Shown here one piece after another: positions 33,301 through 45,100 of a DNA stretch of 64,000 bases. This DNA is from Hydractinia symbiolongicarpus (Eukaryota > Cnidaria > Hydrozoa > Anthoathecata > Hydractiniidae): the NCBI RefSeq assembly GCF_029227915.1, contig NC_079879.1:4774001-4838000 (forward strand). The letters run 5' to 3'. The stretch's first letter is position 1, and the number at the start of each line of letters is the position of its first letter. The position numbers and the translations under genes are program-made. A model generated the notes under the pieces. The model did no database searches and was not told where the DNA came from. It was given only the letters and a program-made list of their open reading frames with translations.

Positions 33301-35271
33301 TGTTTTTTAAAATTCTTGTTTAAACTTCATCAGATGGACTCCTGAATCAGTACGTTGGTATCGTTCCCAGCACATGTTACTAGAAGCTGAAAAGATTCTT
33401 CGTAAAGTTGCACAAGTTAACAAAAAAGTTTATCCAGCCGTTGCAAGATTGGAACCAATTATAAAAAAGAACTCATCAGATGCATCATATAAGGATTTAT
33501 TTTGCACAATACGTCGCAGTTGGAGGACTCTCTCCTTTTGTTTAATGTGGTAAGCAACTGTCCAAAACAAGAGAAAAAATATGGTACAGTAGAACCTCTC
33601 TTAAGCGACATTTTTGCGAACACTGCCTAAAGCAAAGACCTTTTGCAGTACCTTCGTTAGCGTTAAGGTTGAAATTGACCTCCATCAATAAATTTATAGG
33701 AGCCTTTTTAAAGCGCGTAGAATTGTTTATCCGCATGTATCAGCTTTACAAAGGTTCAAATGTACTTCCGCTAAAATCCGTCTTCCTAATATTTGTTGTA
33801 GCTAGTACGTTGTTTATAGCAATTTATTTGTAACTTTATTTATATTTGGTGCAGCTTTCAGTAATGACTTCTCCATAATTTAGGTTCACAAACGATGCTG
33901 TATACTATGGTGTTTCCATGGCTGCGAGTGATTTTGGTGGAAATCTACATCGTGATTTTGTTTTGATGAGTTTGATTGAAATTCCTGTAAATTTATCAAC
34001 AATTTACATCATAAACAAGTAATTTTTTTTAAAAGATATACGAAGTTGTCTCTCTTCAACTCTTGATTTTTTTTTGTAACGAATTTATCTAGTTATTTTT
34101 TTCACTCTTTTTCCGTAAAGACTCAATCTATATATAATGAATCTGAAGCCCAAACTTTGTCAGTCCTATTTAGAAGGTAAAACAGGCCGAAAAAATAAAT
34201 TTAGGGCTAACAAAACATGGACCATTTTTTAAGTTTTGATATAGTGAGGCAGCAATGAAAGATTCATAACAAACGTTCAATATCAACAAAATTATTCATT
34301 TTTACTTTAAGATGTACGTTATTTTAAAAAAGGCATTATTAAGCGAAAAGTGGGACGACCTAAGTGTCGGCCCTAAGTGACAAAATTTTGAATAGGTGAC
34401 GAGCATTAAACCCCTCGAAATAATTAGAAACGACGTTAATTTTAACCAACAAAGTTCAGATCAAAAATTACACAAAGATGTAGAGTATCTTATAAAAATT
34501 TAATCTATATTTAGGATAGGAAGAAAAAAAGGAGCAATAACAGGCTATATCGTTACAAGCACCTCTCTCATCTTATTTGGATGTTTCCTTGCTTTTAACA
34601 TTGCAGGTAAGAAAGTTCTTTTAATTGCAATGACTACCACTACCACCGCCTGACCAACTCCTAACTAAAATAAAAATCCTAATAAACTTTTTGAAATGCT
34701 TTTTTAGCGAATATTTACATAAGAATTGCAATCGGATTGATTGGAAAAGCATTCGGACTCGTTAGTTGGTGTGCATGTGAAATTTGGTCTGCCGAACTAT
34801 ACCCTACAAATATTAGGTTAAATGTGAATTTCGTTTAGTATTTAATTGTTTTGTTATGCCAAATGTACCATTCATGAATGTGAACACAAAAAGAACGTGT
34901 TTTACGTCTAAAGAATTTTATCTTCTGCTCCTTTTTTGTTGTAGGTCACATGCATTGGGTTTGCTTTACGTACTCAGTCAAATGGGTGCTTCAAGCTCGC
35001 CATGGATATCACAATGGATGAAAAAATTTCACGTTGCTATTCCCTCTTTTACTATTGGTGGATTAGCGTTACTGTCGTGCGTATTGGCAACTACTTTGCC
35101 GGAAACAAAAAATATTGAGATATCAGATACTGCTGAAATAAACAAAGGTAACACATAAGGATGACATTCTAAATAGCATCGTTAATTTGAATTCATAGAT
35201 GTTAAGGAAATAATTATTTTTTAGATAGTGTTGTTGATGAAGATGAAGTAACTATGACCACCGTGATCTAG
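30330..35271 (+). CDS. SLC22-family organic ion transporter (MFS)
   Basis: Nine exons in consistent phase: 30330-30701, 30974-31077, 32567-32893, 33334-33549, 33884-34018, 34515-34606, 34708-34816, 34945-35147 and 35225-35271, giving 534 residues, typical for SLC22. Seen in order: ILEHIGQLGPFQLKVMVIYS before TM1, a glycosylatable first extracellular loop with Cys, FDLVCDKDAF then GQMIGAIMFGWLADRYGRKK (the MFS loop 2-3 signature), ELVGPRYRGFVG, WTPESVRWYRSQ (equivalent of the PESPRWL box), ASDFGGNLHRDF, KIGRKKG (loop 8-9) and ELYPTNIR. It should be a 12-helix plasma-membrane carrier for organic cations, anions or zwitterions; substrate cannot be inferred. The C-terminus DEVTMTTVI ends in a class-I PDZ-binding-like T-V-I. 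Exon 3's donor (GCTAT|GTATGG) was chosen because it restores phase; an alternative one base frame off does not. Confidence 0.9.
31163..31432 (+). repeat. Minisatellite of about 25 bp, ACTGCGCACTTCTTATGAAAC
   Basis: About ten imperfect units in the second intron of the SLC22-like gene. Each carries TGCGCAC, a word also at the core of the palindromic element at 48311-49318. Confidence 0.85.
33180..33310 (+). repeat. Poly-C/poly-A followed by TTG/TTGTTA microsatellite
   Basis: Simple-sequence stretch just before exon 4 of the SLC22-like gene. Confidence 0.85.
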
Positions 35272-36049
35272 TCAAGCGTATCAGAGAAAGAACTTTAAGA
35301 TACACAAAAAAAACACTTTTTTCAGAATGATTTTGTTGTCTTTAACTAATGAATTCTGATATATGGTGCGTGGGTTCAAAGCGATTTGTGAGTCTTAAGG
35401 CGTATACAATACATATGCGCACTCTTGTTTACACTCAACCTCAACCCCAAGGATTCATTGTTTTTCAAAAGCCCTGGTGTCGAGGTTGGTGTTCACAGTC
35501 TGATATCAATTTTTTAGACTTTTTTAATTAGTAGCTCCTGTAGATAGCACGGTGTAGTTTTATTTAGTATTAATTTAAGAAAGCATGGTAACATGGTATT
35601 TCCAAAAATATTATCTTTATTTTAAATAAATCTCTCTTTCGTTGTTTTTTTTGTCAATTGAATATAACTACGCGGGGCGAGTTGAAATTCTTCGACGTTG
35701 TGAATCTCCAGACACATTTATATTTGATTTTGTTTTGTTCGTGGAGAGTCGACTGTCAATTCCTTTCCTTCGCGGAATCACCCTCGACGTCTCTTTGATC
35801 TCTTTATTGAACGCATCGGGGTTTACTTTTTTGTTGGAAAGCCGAGCTGGAAAAAAATTACTTTTTGTAGGAAAAAAAAGAGATTTACATCTTAAAGCAA
35901 GGAGGGGGTGTCCTTTAAAACAGAAAATTTATAATATCGAAAGGTTTTATGAGAACAGAACAGTGATTGACACCCAGAGGGTGAGTTTTTAAACTCTTAG
36001 ATTCAGTAAAAAAGTATTCATTGCAAAAGTGTCTTTTATATTATTGACA
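35272..36049. other. Intergenic region, one unassigned ORF
   Basis: 35436-35487 is a member of the foldback family (CAACCTCAACCCCAAGG facing CCCTGGTGTCGAGGTTG). A 116-codon ORF at 35642-35992 (+) has no recognisable motif, no signal peptide and unusual Arg/Lys/Phe content; I treat it as chance or repeat-derived. Confidence 0.4.
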
Positions 36050-36790
36050 TACTAGTCGATAAGGCCCGTGGAGAAATCCACTTAGGCAGGGGGGGGGCAA
36101 TGTAAAAATTGGTTATTTTAGACCTTTTGCTGATGTCAGCAGTGCATATGCGAAAACAAATTGACGAAATTCAGTTTATCCGTTGTCTCTATTGTGTAGA
36201 GCTCGACATGTTCATTAAGAGAATGTATGTGATCATGTGATTTTGATGAACGGTTAATGATATACAAGGGTATAAAAATTATGCTGACGTCAGCAAAGAC
36301 CCGCGAAAACACAAAAAACTATTTTTTAAAAATTTTTATACCTGTTGCCTTCAACGTATAGGTCTTTAAACGCTGATCAAGAAAATGTATGGGATCAAGT
36401 ACTTTTGACAAACGGTTACGAGATATGGTACGAGATTTTGATGACGTCATCAACCCTTCCATTCCGAAACGGATCCGGGGATCCAGGCTTGAGAAAATTA
36501 CCCAAATTTGTCGTAGGTGGTCCCTATTTACCTACGCGGTTAAAAATCATTGACGTCATCATCTCTTTTTTAAGTTATTTGGCCTCAAAGTTTTAAGTGC
36601 ACTGTAATGGCTTCATTAATTTGATATAGGATATTGACGATAAAGTAATGTTATTGACGTTGCGCCGTAACGTCATAAGATTAACATTTGAGACATACTT
36701 TTTTCGGCGACATCAGAGGAAAATTTCGGCGACATCAAAGGAAAATGAAGATATCCACTATAACTGTCACATACACTCCGTATTATTATA
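36050..36790. repeat. Second copy of the 12170-type dispersed repeat, inverted
   Basis: Holds AAGGCCCGTGGAGAAATCCA, TGCTGACGTCAGCAAAG, AACGCTGATCAAGAAAATGT and a duplicated CGGCGACATCA(G/A)AGGAAAA near its end. These are the reverse complements, in reverse order, of blocks at 12170-12868. Without coding capacity. Confidence 0.6.
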
Positions 36791-36893
36791 TAAAATTTTA
36801 TTATAATTTTTTTTTTGGGGGGGTCTCAAAACCCTCTGCCCCTGAGACAGAATGCCCAGTAAAATGAAGAAATGAGATTATTTTTCACCAAAC

Positions 36894-37761
36894 CTAGCTC
36901 TTTTCTTTTTCTGTAACACGGAAAAACTTACCGAAAAATTCGGGATTGGTGGAATCAATTCCATCTAACAGTGGAATATATTCTTTACAGATCTGACCGT
37001 TGTCATCTAAACGTTCTAAATAAAAAGAATTATTATTACAAAACTGTTGCAACCATGAACATTAACTTTTTGTAGACTTAGAAACGAACTTACTTATCGC
37101 TTTGATAAGAACGTAATTACCACGCGGTTGCAAAAAATCGCTAGCGTATGTATCAATTGTTTGATCGCTCAACTTTTGAACCACACCTTGCATATCTGCT
37201 AGATCGATGGTCTCTATGAAGTTAATTATAAAAATTTGTAATCATTTTAAAAATAACTTTTTGAAAAAGTCATCTTTGAGAAATGCTCAACTTCGTCTTG
37301 TGGCCCCTGAGCCGTTATCACAGGGTGATGGCCAACTCATCGACAATCAACTCCGTCAACAAGGCAAAATTCCTGGAAACGAGGTTGAGAAATGCTGTTA
37401 CCATGGTTTAGCAACTTCCATTTTTAAAGTGAGAGTTTTCGTTATTACTTTTTACAAAGAATTATGAGAGTAAAATTCACGTACCGTCATGAGAGAGCTG
37501 ACATCTTTGTTTTAGATTTTCCACTAGTGTCTTACATTTGCAGTTTGCATTAAGTAGCAATGACTTCGCTTCTAAAAGTTTTGTGACGTCATCATTTGCA
37601 GTGTCCAAAAGAATTTTTTCCACAGTATGTAAACCAGGGGCTTTGAAAGTTTTTTTATTTTTTGGAATCAAATTGGACCCAATATCAACACCCCAAGAAT
37701 GATAATTAACGAACAAAAACTTGATAGCTATAAAAAATCCAGTTATTTTGCGCACAGACAC
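36894..37761 (-). CDS. Small predicted secreted or signal-anchored protein, family not recognised
   Basis: Four exons with matching phases, 37761-37485, 37213-37094, 37015-36932 and a 17-nt terminal exon 36910-36894, encode 165 residues. The N-terminus (MSVRKITGFFIAIKFLFVNY) is a likely signal peptide or anchor. The remainder is helical and acidic-basic mixed, with a Cys group (NANCKCKTLVENLKQRCQL) near residues 71-88 and one more Cys in NGQICKEYIPLLDG. It ends EFFEKEKS. No catalytic or known domain is visible. In minus sense an AATAAA occurs near 36800. The exact splicing makes it a credible gene although I cannot name it; lineage restriction is possible. Confidence 0.65.
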
Positions 37762-39121
37762 AGAATACGATTACCAAATTTCCCCAAACATTTTAAGTAC
37801 TTCTTTTCTATTAAAGGACCGCCTTAAGTACCAAAAAATGTTGCGACAAGCCTACAGTTTTGTCCCCTATAGCTATAGGTTCGCGTGTTTTGAACTTGTA
37901 AAGGCTTAATTAATTGTTCGAACAGTGTTTATAGTTGACTTGCCTCCTTTTTCCAATTTTCGGTCCCTGTTTCCTTCAATTCTAGAGGTTAAGGTCCTAT
38001 TAGATTTTAAACGTTTACTTGACATAGGCATCTAGAAAGTAGCGATTTCGAAGCTTAGGGTTCACGGTAGTGGTGATTTGACTAAGGCTATAATCGGAAA
38101 GTGCCAGCAAAACGTCTTTCGTTTCAATAATGCTGGTCAATATTGTTGTTACATTTATGTACTTGTTACATGGCATTTGTTAACTGAAAATTCTCCCTAC
38201 ATTGTTATTCGTTTTATCAAGACATACTTTGGGGGCTGTCCGTAAGTTCAGAAGGAATCCTGAGATCGGGAGAGAAATTTGGTCAGAAATTGGTAACTTC
38301 CAGCGTAACAAAATTGAACCGTTAATCATACAAGCTTGTAACGTAGGCATTGTAAGTAAAACGCTTAACTTCACAGTTAGCTACAACCCACTCCCTCCAC
38401 AAAATGTTTGAGAAAATCCACTTCCCTTTGATATTAATGTGAAATAAAGTGCTAGCCTACCAGCTGCTTTTCTTCACCTTCTACTCTTCTTACAACTTAA
38501 GTTTTTCCAATATATTCAGAGGAGAGTTGTAGTACACTACACTGAAAGTCTTTAAAAAGTAGGTGTTTCTTCCAACTAGTACAACATTGCAAATGCGTGT
38601 AGATAAGTATCAAAACAGCCTTAATTTAATTACACTTTTAAAATACTTCATCAGGAATTTCTTACCTCCATAATGAAGAATAAAATGCATGCTTAAAGCG
38701 TTGCTGTGTTTCGCTCAGCCGTTACAGCGGATACCATGACAGTGCATAGACAGATGAATTTACACACGCACGCGAAAAAAAATTCTGAAGAAAGAAAATA
38801 TGGAAACAAAAGCTCTAACTTTAGAAACATTAGAAACTAAAACATTTAGACCGAAAAAAAAACTAAAGATTTCGGAAACATATGCTCAAAATCCGAAAAT
38901 GTAGATAATAGGTCGGAAAAAATTAGAAGATGTTCTTCATTTTTAATTCGGAAATTTTCCGATAGTATATTGTAACGTACGCCATCAAAAAGAAGAAGAA
39001 AATGTTATTAAAACACGTGCTTGTGTAAAATGTTTTTCCCTGTAGCTATAAACAAACATATACAAAAACTAATGAATAAAAAATATAAAGCGCTTTTTAA
39101 AATGAAGCGTTTCCTTGTTCT
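37762..39121. other. Intergenic region, no gene seen
   Basis: Promoter side of the small secreted gene. At 38231-38250 the words GGCTGTCCGTAAGTT and GGAATCCTGAGATCGGGAG appear; the first matches the inner part of the terminal repeat of the 50654-58010 element, but no second end is seen. The rest is unstructured. Confidence 0.4.
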
Positions 39122-42100
39122 TCATGTCGATGCATCCCATTCTGCTAACGTCAGCACTATTGGACAGTGGTCACTACCATGAATTTCCGATCTTATCGCA
39201 CTATCACATAAATGTTTTTCTAATGTCGTAGGAAGCACGAAATAATCCAATCTCCTAAAAAACGTTTTTGAGATTCAAAAATTCATTCACCCCATACTAT
39301 TACAGCGCAACAGAAAAAATAATCAACCCACAAACCGAGGGTGCAGTTTACATTAAATACTTAGAGAACAATTGCATCACTCGATAACACAAATAAACAA
39401 ACAAAAGACAGCCTTACCAGCCAACATTTCTTGCCCTTGCATTTCCTATGTAAGTCCAGTAGGTATACGCTCCCGCTTGTTTGGGATTCAAATGTCTGTA
39501 AGAGTCAAAGTAACCATCGTCCAAAAGTTTTGTAAAGTCTTCCCTTTCTTCGATAGTAAAGCCGGGACTTCTTTTGTTGCTTTTTGGATTTGCAATGTCT
39601 ATAAAAAGACATTACTTGTAAAAATATAGTTAATGTTAGCAAACCTACAAATATGAAACTACAACCCTGGAAATAAAATTTGGTTTTCAGCATGCTGATG
39701 TCAGCAAAAATCATCACCCTTTAAGATTTTAGATCTAAAGAAATAACTTAAGATCAGAAGTCCTAAATCCACTGTGAACGTTGACAAGTCCGCAGTGCGT
39801 GTCCCTTAGATTGAAACTGCGTGCTCAATTTCTTGTGGTAATGATCCGTAAAATCTTACCCTTTTCCAAAGTATAATATGTCCGGAGTTGTAGCTTTTTT
39901 AGAAATTTATCGACATCTGAATGACAGAAAGGCAATGACGAGGTATCTATGATTGCTTTTAGGGAATAAGTTTCGCAGGAATTTTTACGGAGTTTTGTCA
40001 ATTTTGCGAAAATTAGTTTCCGCAAAAATTATTATGAAAATTAAATCTCACCTTTTTTTATTTTATTTTATTCCTCTTTGAAAAACGAGTGTCATTCATT
40101 TTTTGTTTCGCGAAATTGAGCAGAATTTATTCCTTGCCAATCTATCAGCTTCCAGTATAAACTAATAAATTACAACATACTACCTATTTCGTGATGCGCC
40201 ACATTCAAATCACCACAAAATATAACAGGTTTCTTCATATTTAACTGGTTTATATACTTCTGCAATGCAATGTTCCAAGTTCGTCTGTAGTCTAGTCTAA
40301 TGTATGTACAAACATTTACTACAACATCTCATTTTAACATTAAACAATTTTGCTTGAGTAATCATGTACACCATGACATTTAGCTACAATGAAGAAAACT
40401 CATAATTATGTACCACGTGATTCAAAGAACAGTTCACTACCGTCAGTCACCAATATAGGCCATCATATGACTGCCAAAATATCGTTTGCAACCTAGTGTG
40501 AACTTCGCACTTAACACGATCAACAAAACACTTTGAGTGAAACTCTTATTACACTAATTTACATAAGAACCAGAAAAAATACCCTACATCTGTAATTTTC
40601 CTGTGTCCTCCGAGTTATCCCTAAGACTATATATGGTTTAAACTTTAATTATTTATGTACAAAGTCCTATTACGGACGCAAGTACATTTATAATCATATA
40701 ACCGAAACTTCTATGGTTTATTTTGTCTAAGACTCACCTTACAAGTTTTGCACTAGAGTTCGGCACGTCTAAAAACAATGTTAACATAAAAAGAACTTTG
40801 CACAGTAAAAACAGAGCCTAACATACAGACGTTGCAAAGTATAAGCATACTTACACGATGTGACAACATAAAAGTTGTCATACTCCGCTGTGATTAATCG
40901 TCCTTCTTTATCATGTTCTGGCACATCTGAATAAAAAACCCTCTTGCAGTTTCAGAAATCTTTTGAATTCTAAAATATCCCTCCAAACTATGAATTATAA
41001 ATCTGATTATTCTGACTTTGAGGTTAACAAAAAAATATGTGTCAAAATTTTTGTTAACTGCGCCAATTTTTGTTGAATACCGTTTTTAAAAACAAAATTG
41101 TCATACCAAGTTGTTTAGGGAACAAAAATGTGTTTCACGTCATTACAGGGTGGCCACTCAAAATTAAAAAAAAATCCAAGAACTAATCAAGAACAATTCA
41201 AGAACAAAATATTGGTTTTCAAGGACAAAAATAATTTTTAACAACTTCAACAAAAGCTAATATCTTGATCAATTCACTGACTTTATACATCAATATAGCA
41301 TAATCTGTGATAATTTGAACAAAATAAAAGAGTGTAGACATGTAGAAACCTTGATAATAAAGTTGATATCGTTCCAGAAATCATTCTTTTAGGAGTACAT
41401 AGCTACTTTGTGTACAAGTTTATAAATACTTATCAGAAAGCTAGAATTATATAGTAACAAAAGTGTAAAACTAAAAATAACAGAATATAAAAGTCACAAA
41501 AATAACAAAGTTCAATAAATAGTGTTCTTCTCTTCTTGTTTCTAAAATCTATTTATCCAGTATTATGGAAACGGTCCAAAGGATTCTATTTCTTGTGTTT
41601 TATAAAACTTTAATTCTCAATTAAAAATAGAACATATATTGTATTGTATAAGAAGATCTTCAAACTAGAAAATGAACCAGACAAAATGACGCTAATATGA
41701 AGCTAATAAATAATCCATATATCTTGAAATAAACTAATGTCAACAAACTACGAGTATTATAGAGGTTATTAGTTTTTGAGATCTTCCTCCAGTTTTTTAA
41801 TAGCCTCATCTAAATCCACCATTGTCACTTTTTTCTCTGTAATGGCTTTTCTGAATGCATTTGCTTTCAGAAACATAGCAATGTCATGGCTAACCTCGCC
41901 CTCATCAAGACAGTTGTTCATATCTTTGTTCAATGATCGAATACATGTATCTACCTCCATTCGTTTGCGTTTCACACTATCAATCTCATATGCTATTATC
42001 TTTCTCTTGTTATTCGCTGCTTCATTTTCTTTTGATTTTTTTACTTCTTCAAGGGCAAATACATACCTAGAACGGGCTGTTTTACATGATGTAACCATTT

Positions 42101-45100
42101 TGGCAGTGATTTCAATATCATGCACATCTTTCTTGCAACACTTTAAGGCATCATATACCAACCGCTGAGCACATAGTGACTTGTTTTTAAGATTTTCGAT
42201 AGTGACTTCTTTGTTGATGCTGAATCCTCTCTCGATCTGGCTTTGTCCATGTGAAATAGTGAAGACCATCACCATGACTTTCCATAAATCTTTGTATTTA
42301 TCAGAACCGTTTAAATACTCGCGGTAAAAATGATCCAAACGATTATCAGAAAGGCTAAAGCCAAGAAACTTATCTTTATGAGTCTTAGCTGTGCGTGAGA
42401 TGAACTCCTCCAACTGCAACTTGGCATTATCTGCTTCTTTTGAATTGATGTGATTTGTTGTGTAAAACTTGTCCACGACCTTTTCAAACTTAAGTAGACA
42501 GTTTTTACTTTCAATCATATTCTTTGGAACAAGACTAGACAAAGATCGAACAAAAAGGTGTTTCAATGGCGATCGTTCTTGTAGCTTTTCAATAATACCT
42601 TTAATAAGTGCAGCACATTCTCCTTTAAACTTCAACTTCTTTGTCAAACTGGCTTGAAGGGACGAAAGCAAGGTTTTGGTGGCAGTTGGTAACTTGACTA
42701 ATTCCGGTGGTAAATGATTCTCTCGTTTCTGCAAATCAATTTTAATTAAAGAATAAGCTGAATCAGCTTCATCAATAACGGTTTTCCGAATGAAAATCTT
42801 CATTAACCGACGGATAATATTTTCTAATATTTCCGAAACAAATGGCATCATTGGATTATCCGTCTGGAATTGCTTCAGATACGAAGACATCATGCTGGCT
42901 ACATCAACAAAGAATTGTAACTTTACTTGCATAAACATGTCAGTGTGGTGGGTGACCAAGGTGTCATACGAACTGTTTTTGCTTGGTTGTTTTGATTTGC
43001 ATAAGGTTTGATAATGCTTTATGACATTCACAACATTTTCCCAAACTTCCTTTGCTCGGATGGCAACAGGTTCATCCTCAACCCAGCGTGTCTGGCAAAA
43101 CATTATTGGAAAAACATCTGATTTGCTTAACTGAATATATAGATCTCTTCGAGCTGGGGAATCATTGAACAGCTTCCACATGGCCTTTAAAACCTTTTCC
43201 AATTTCCAGCCAGTTGCTTTTACGCCAGTCTGAAAGGCTCCGTGCACCACGTGTAATCCACACGAACCAACATCAATAATTTGGGGATATTCTTTCTCAG
43301 TACGATGCGATTTTAAATTTTCATAAACTTTCCAATTAGTGTTTGGTCCGTCCATGGAAAGCATGACCATTGATTTCTGGGGTAACGCATCAGTTGCTTG
43401 AAGAATCTCGTGCAAGATGTTATCTGCATTTGGGCGCCTGAAAAACCTTGAGGTTAGGTAACGTGTCTGGACTTCATAGAGATTTTCATTCCAGAAACGA
43501 ATCTGAACGTCCATTTGTTCTTCCTGTTTATAATGATTCAAACTTTCGTCAAAAAGTGTGGAATAGGTTGGCGAATTTTTAATTTCTTGGAGCAAGATTT
43601 CCATGAAATATGGGGCTAATCCATGTACGATGTAGTACGCACATTTCGTTTTTGATAACTGGAATGACTTTGCTATGTCACTGTCAGGGAACATCACACA
43701 AAATAGCTGGTTCAAATTCAAGCAAGAACGAAATGAATGATGTGATGTTAGTACTTTCAGAGCCCAACGAATTTCAGCATGGGAAACTGCTAATGTACTC
43801 ATCATTAAATCAATCTTGTTAGTGGCGGGGGAGGCGTCTTTGCTTGATGATGGCTTTGGAGGGTTACTTTTGAAGAACAGACCAGAAACTGGACTATAGT
43901 TTTTCACATTCACTTGATGCTTGTTGCCCTTAGAATGCGATGCTAAAGCACTTTTTCCCATTATAGTTATGTCTATCACTGTGTTACAAAGTCTACACAA
44001 TGCTTTGTGTTTATCTGGTCCCCTTTTCAACCATATTTTAAACTGTTCATCGCTCAACCAACTTTCATTAAAAATACTTTTTCCATGCATTCTGTTACTT
44101 TTTTTACTAGACATTTTTTTACTATTCTAAAAAGATTTTTCATAGAATTGTAAAAACTCAAGAACATTCAAGAACCAAGGGTGGAAAACATACTATTTCA
44201 AGAACAATTCAAGACCAAATAAAATTCAAGAACATTCAAGAACATTCAAGGTTTTCAAGGACGAGTGGCCACCCTGCATTATCATATGCAGTATGCTTTT
44301 ATGATCACCATGGAAACTTTGACTAGTTTTAATTTTTGGACTAATTTAGTTTTGTCATCCCTAACTGATTCCAATTTTACAAACAATGATTATTCATAAG
44401 CTTTATAAATATATATATACCGACAAAAAATCAAAAACTAAAATAAAACTAAAATTATTTAAATCCTATAGAACACAATGTTGTTTTACCCATTCCATTC
44501 TTGACTTTTATTGGTTTTTTCTTCGACCATAACCTGCGAACCACAAATAATAAATTTGTAACAAGCAAAGTATTTCAAGTACAAAAACAAACAATGTACT
44601 TACGCAACACCACTGTACCCTTTTTTTTGGGCCGCATTCCAGTACATGTAGTAATCATTTGGCTTGTCTTTAGTTAGTTTGCTTCCACTCTTCAACTGTA
44701 ATACCTAAAAGGATGTCTTTGTACATCAATTTCATCAATAAATAGTGGCTTACATTTGCAACCTTAACAAACAGCTTTAATTTTTTTACTGAAATAAAAA
44801 ATAGTACTAAATGAAAAGACATTTACTTTAGAGAAGGAAATTTTTGCATTTCGCGAACATAAACTTTGGCGTATGAGCCTTATTTAAAATTTTCGCCACA
44901 TTAACTTTTACGAATTAATAATTTTCAAGAATTTCGGAGGAATCAATTTTTCTAAACGAGAAAATTTCCTTAGAAATTTTCAAAAGGTATTATTATATTA
45001 ACAGTCAATCGTGAGTTAGTAAAACATCTCAGGAAAGTCATAAATACAACGTATGAACTTAATATCAGTTTTTTCCCGGTTAAATAAACTTTCGCGAATT

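Noticed and set aside
35642-35992. 116-codon ORF (+)
   Set aside because: No motif, signal peptide or splice partner; it sits among repeats.
41776-42168. 130-codon ORF (+)
   Set aside because: Antisense shadow of the transposase C-terminus.
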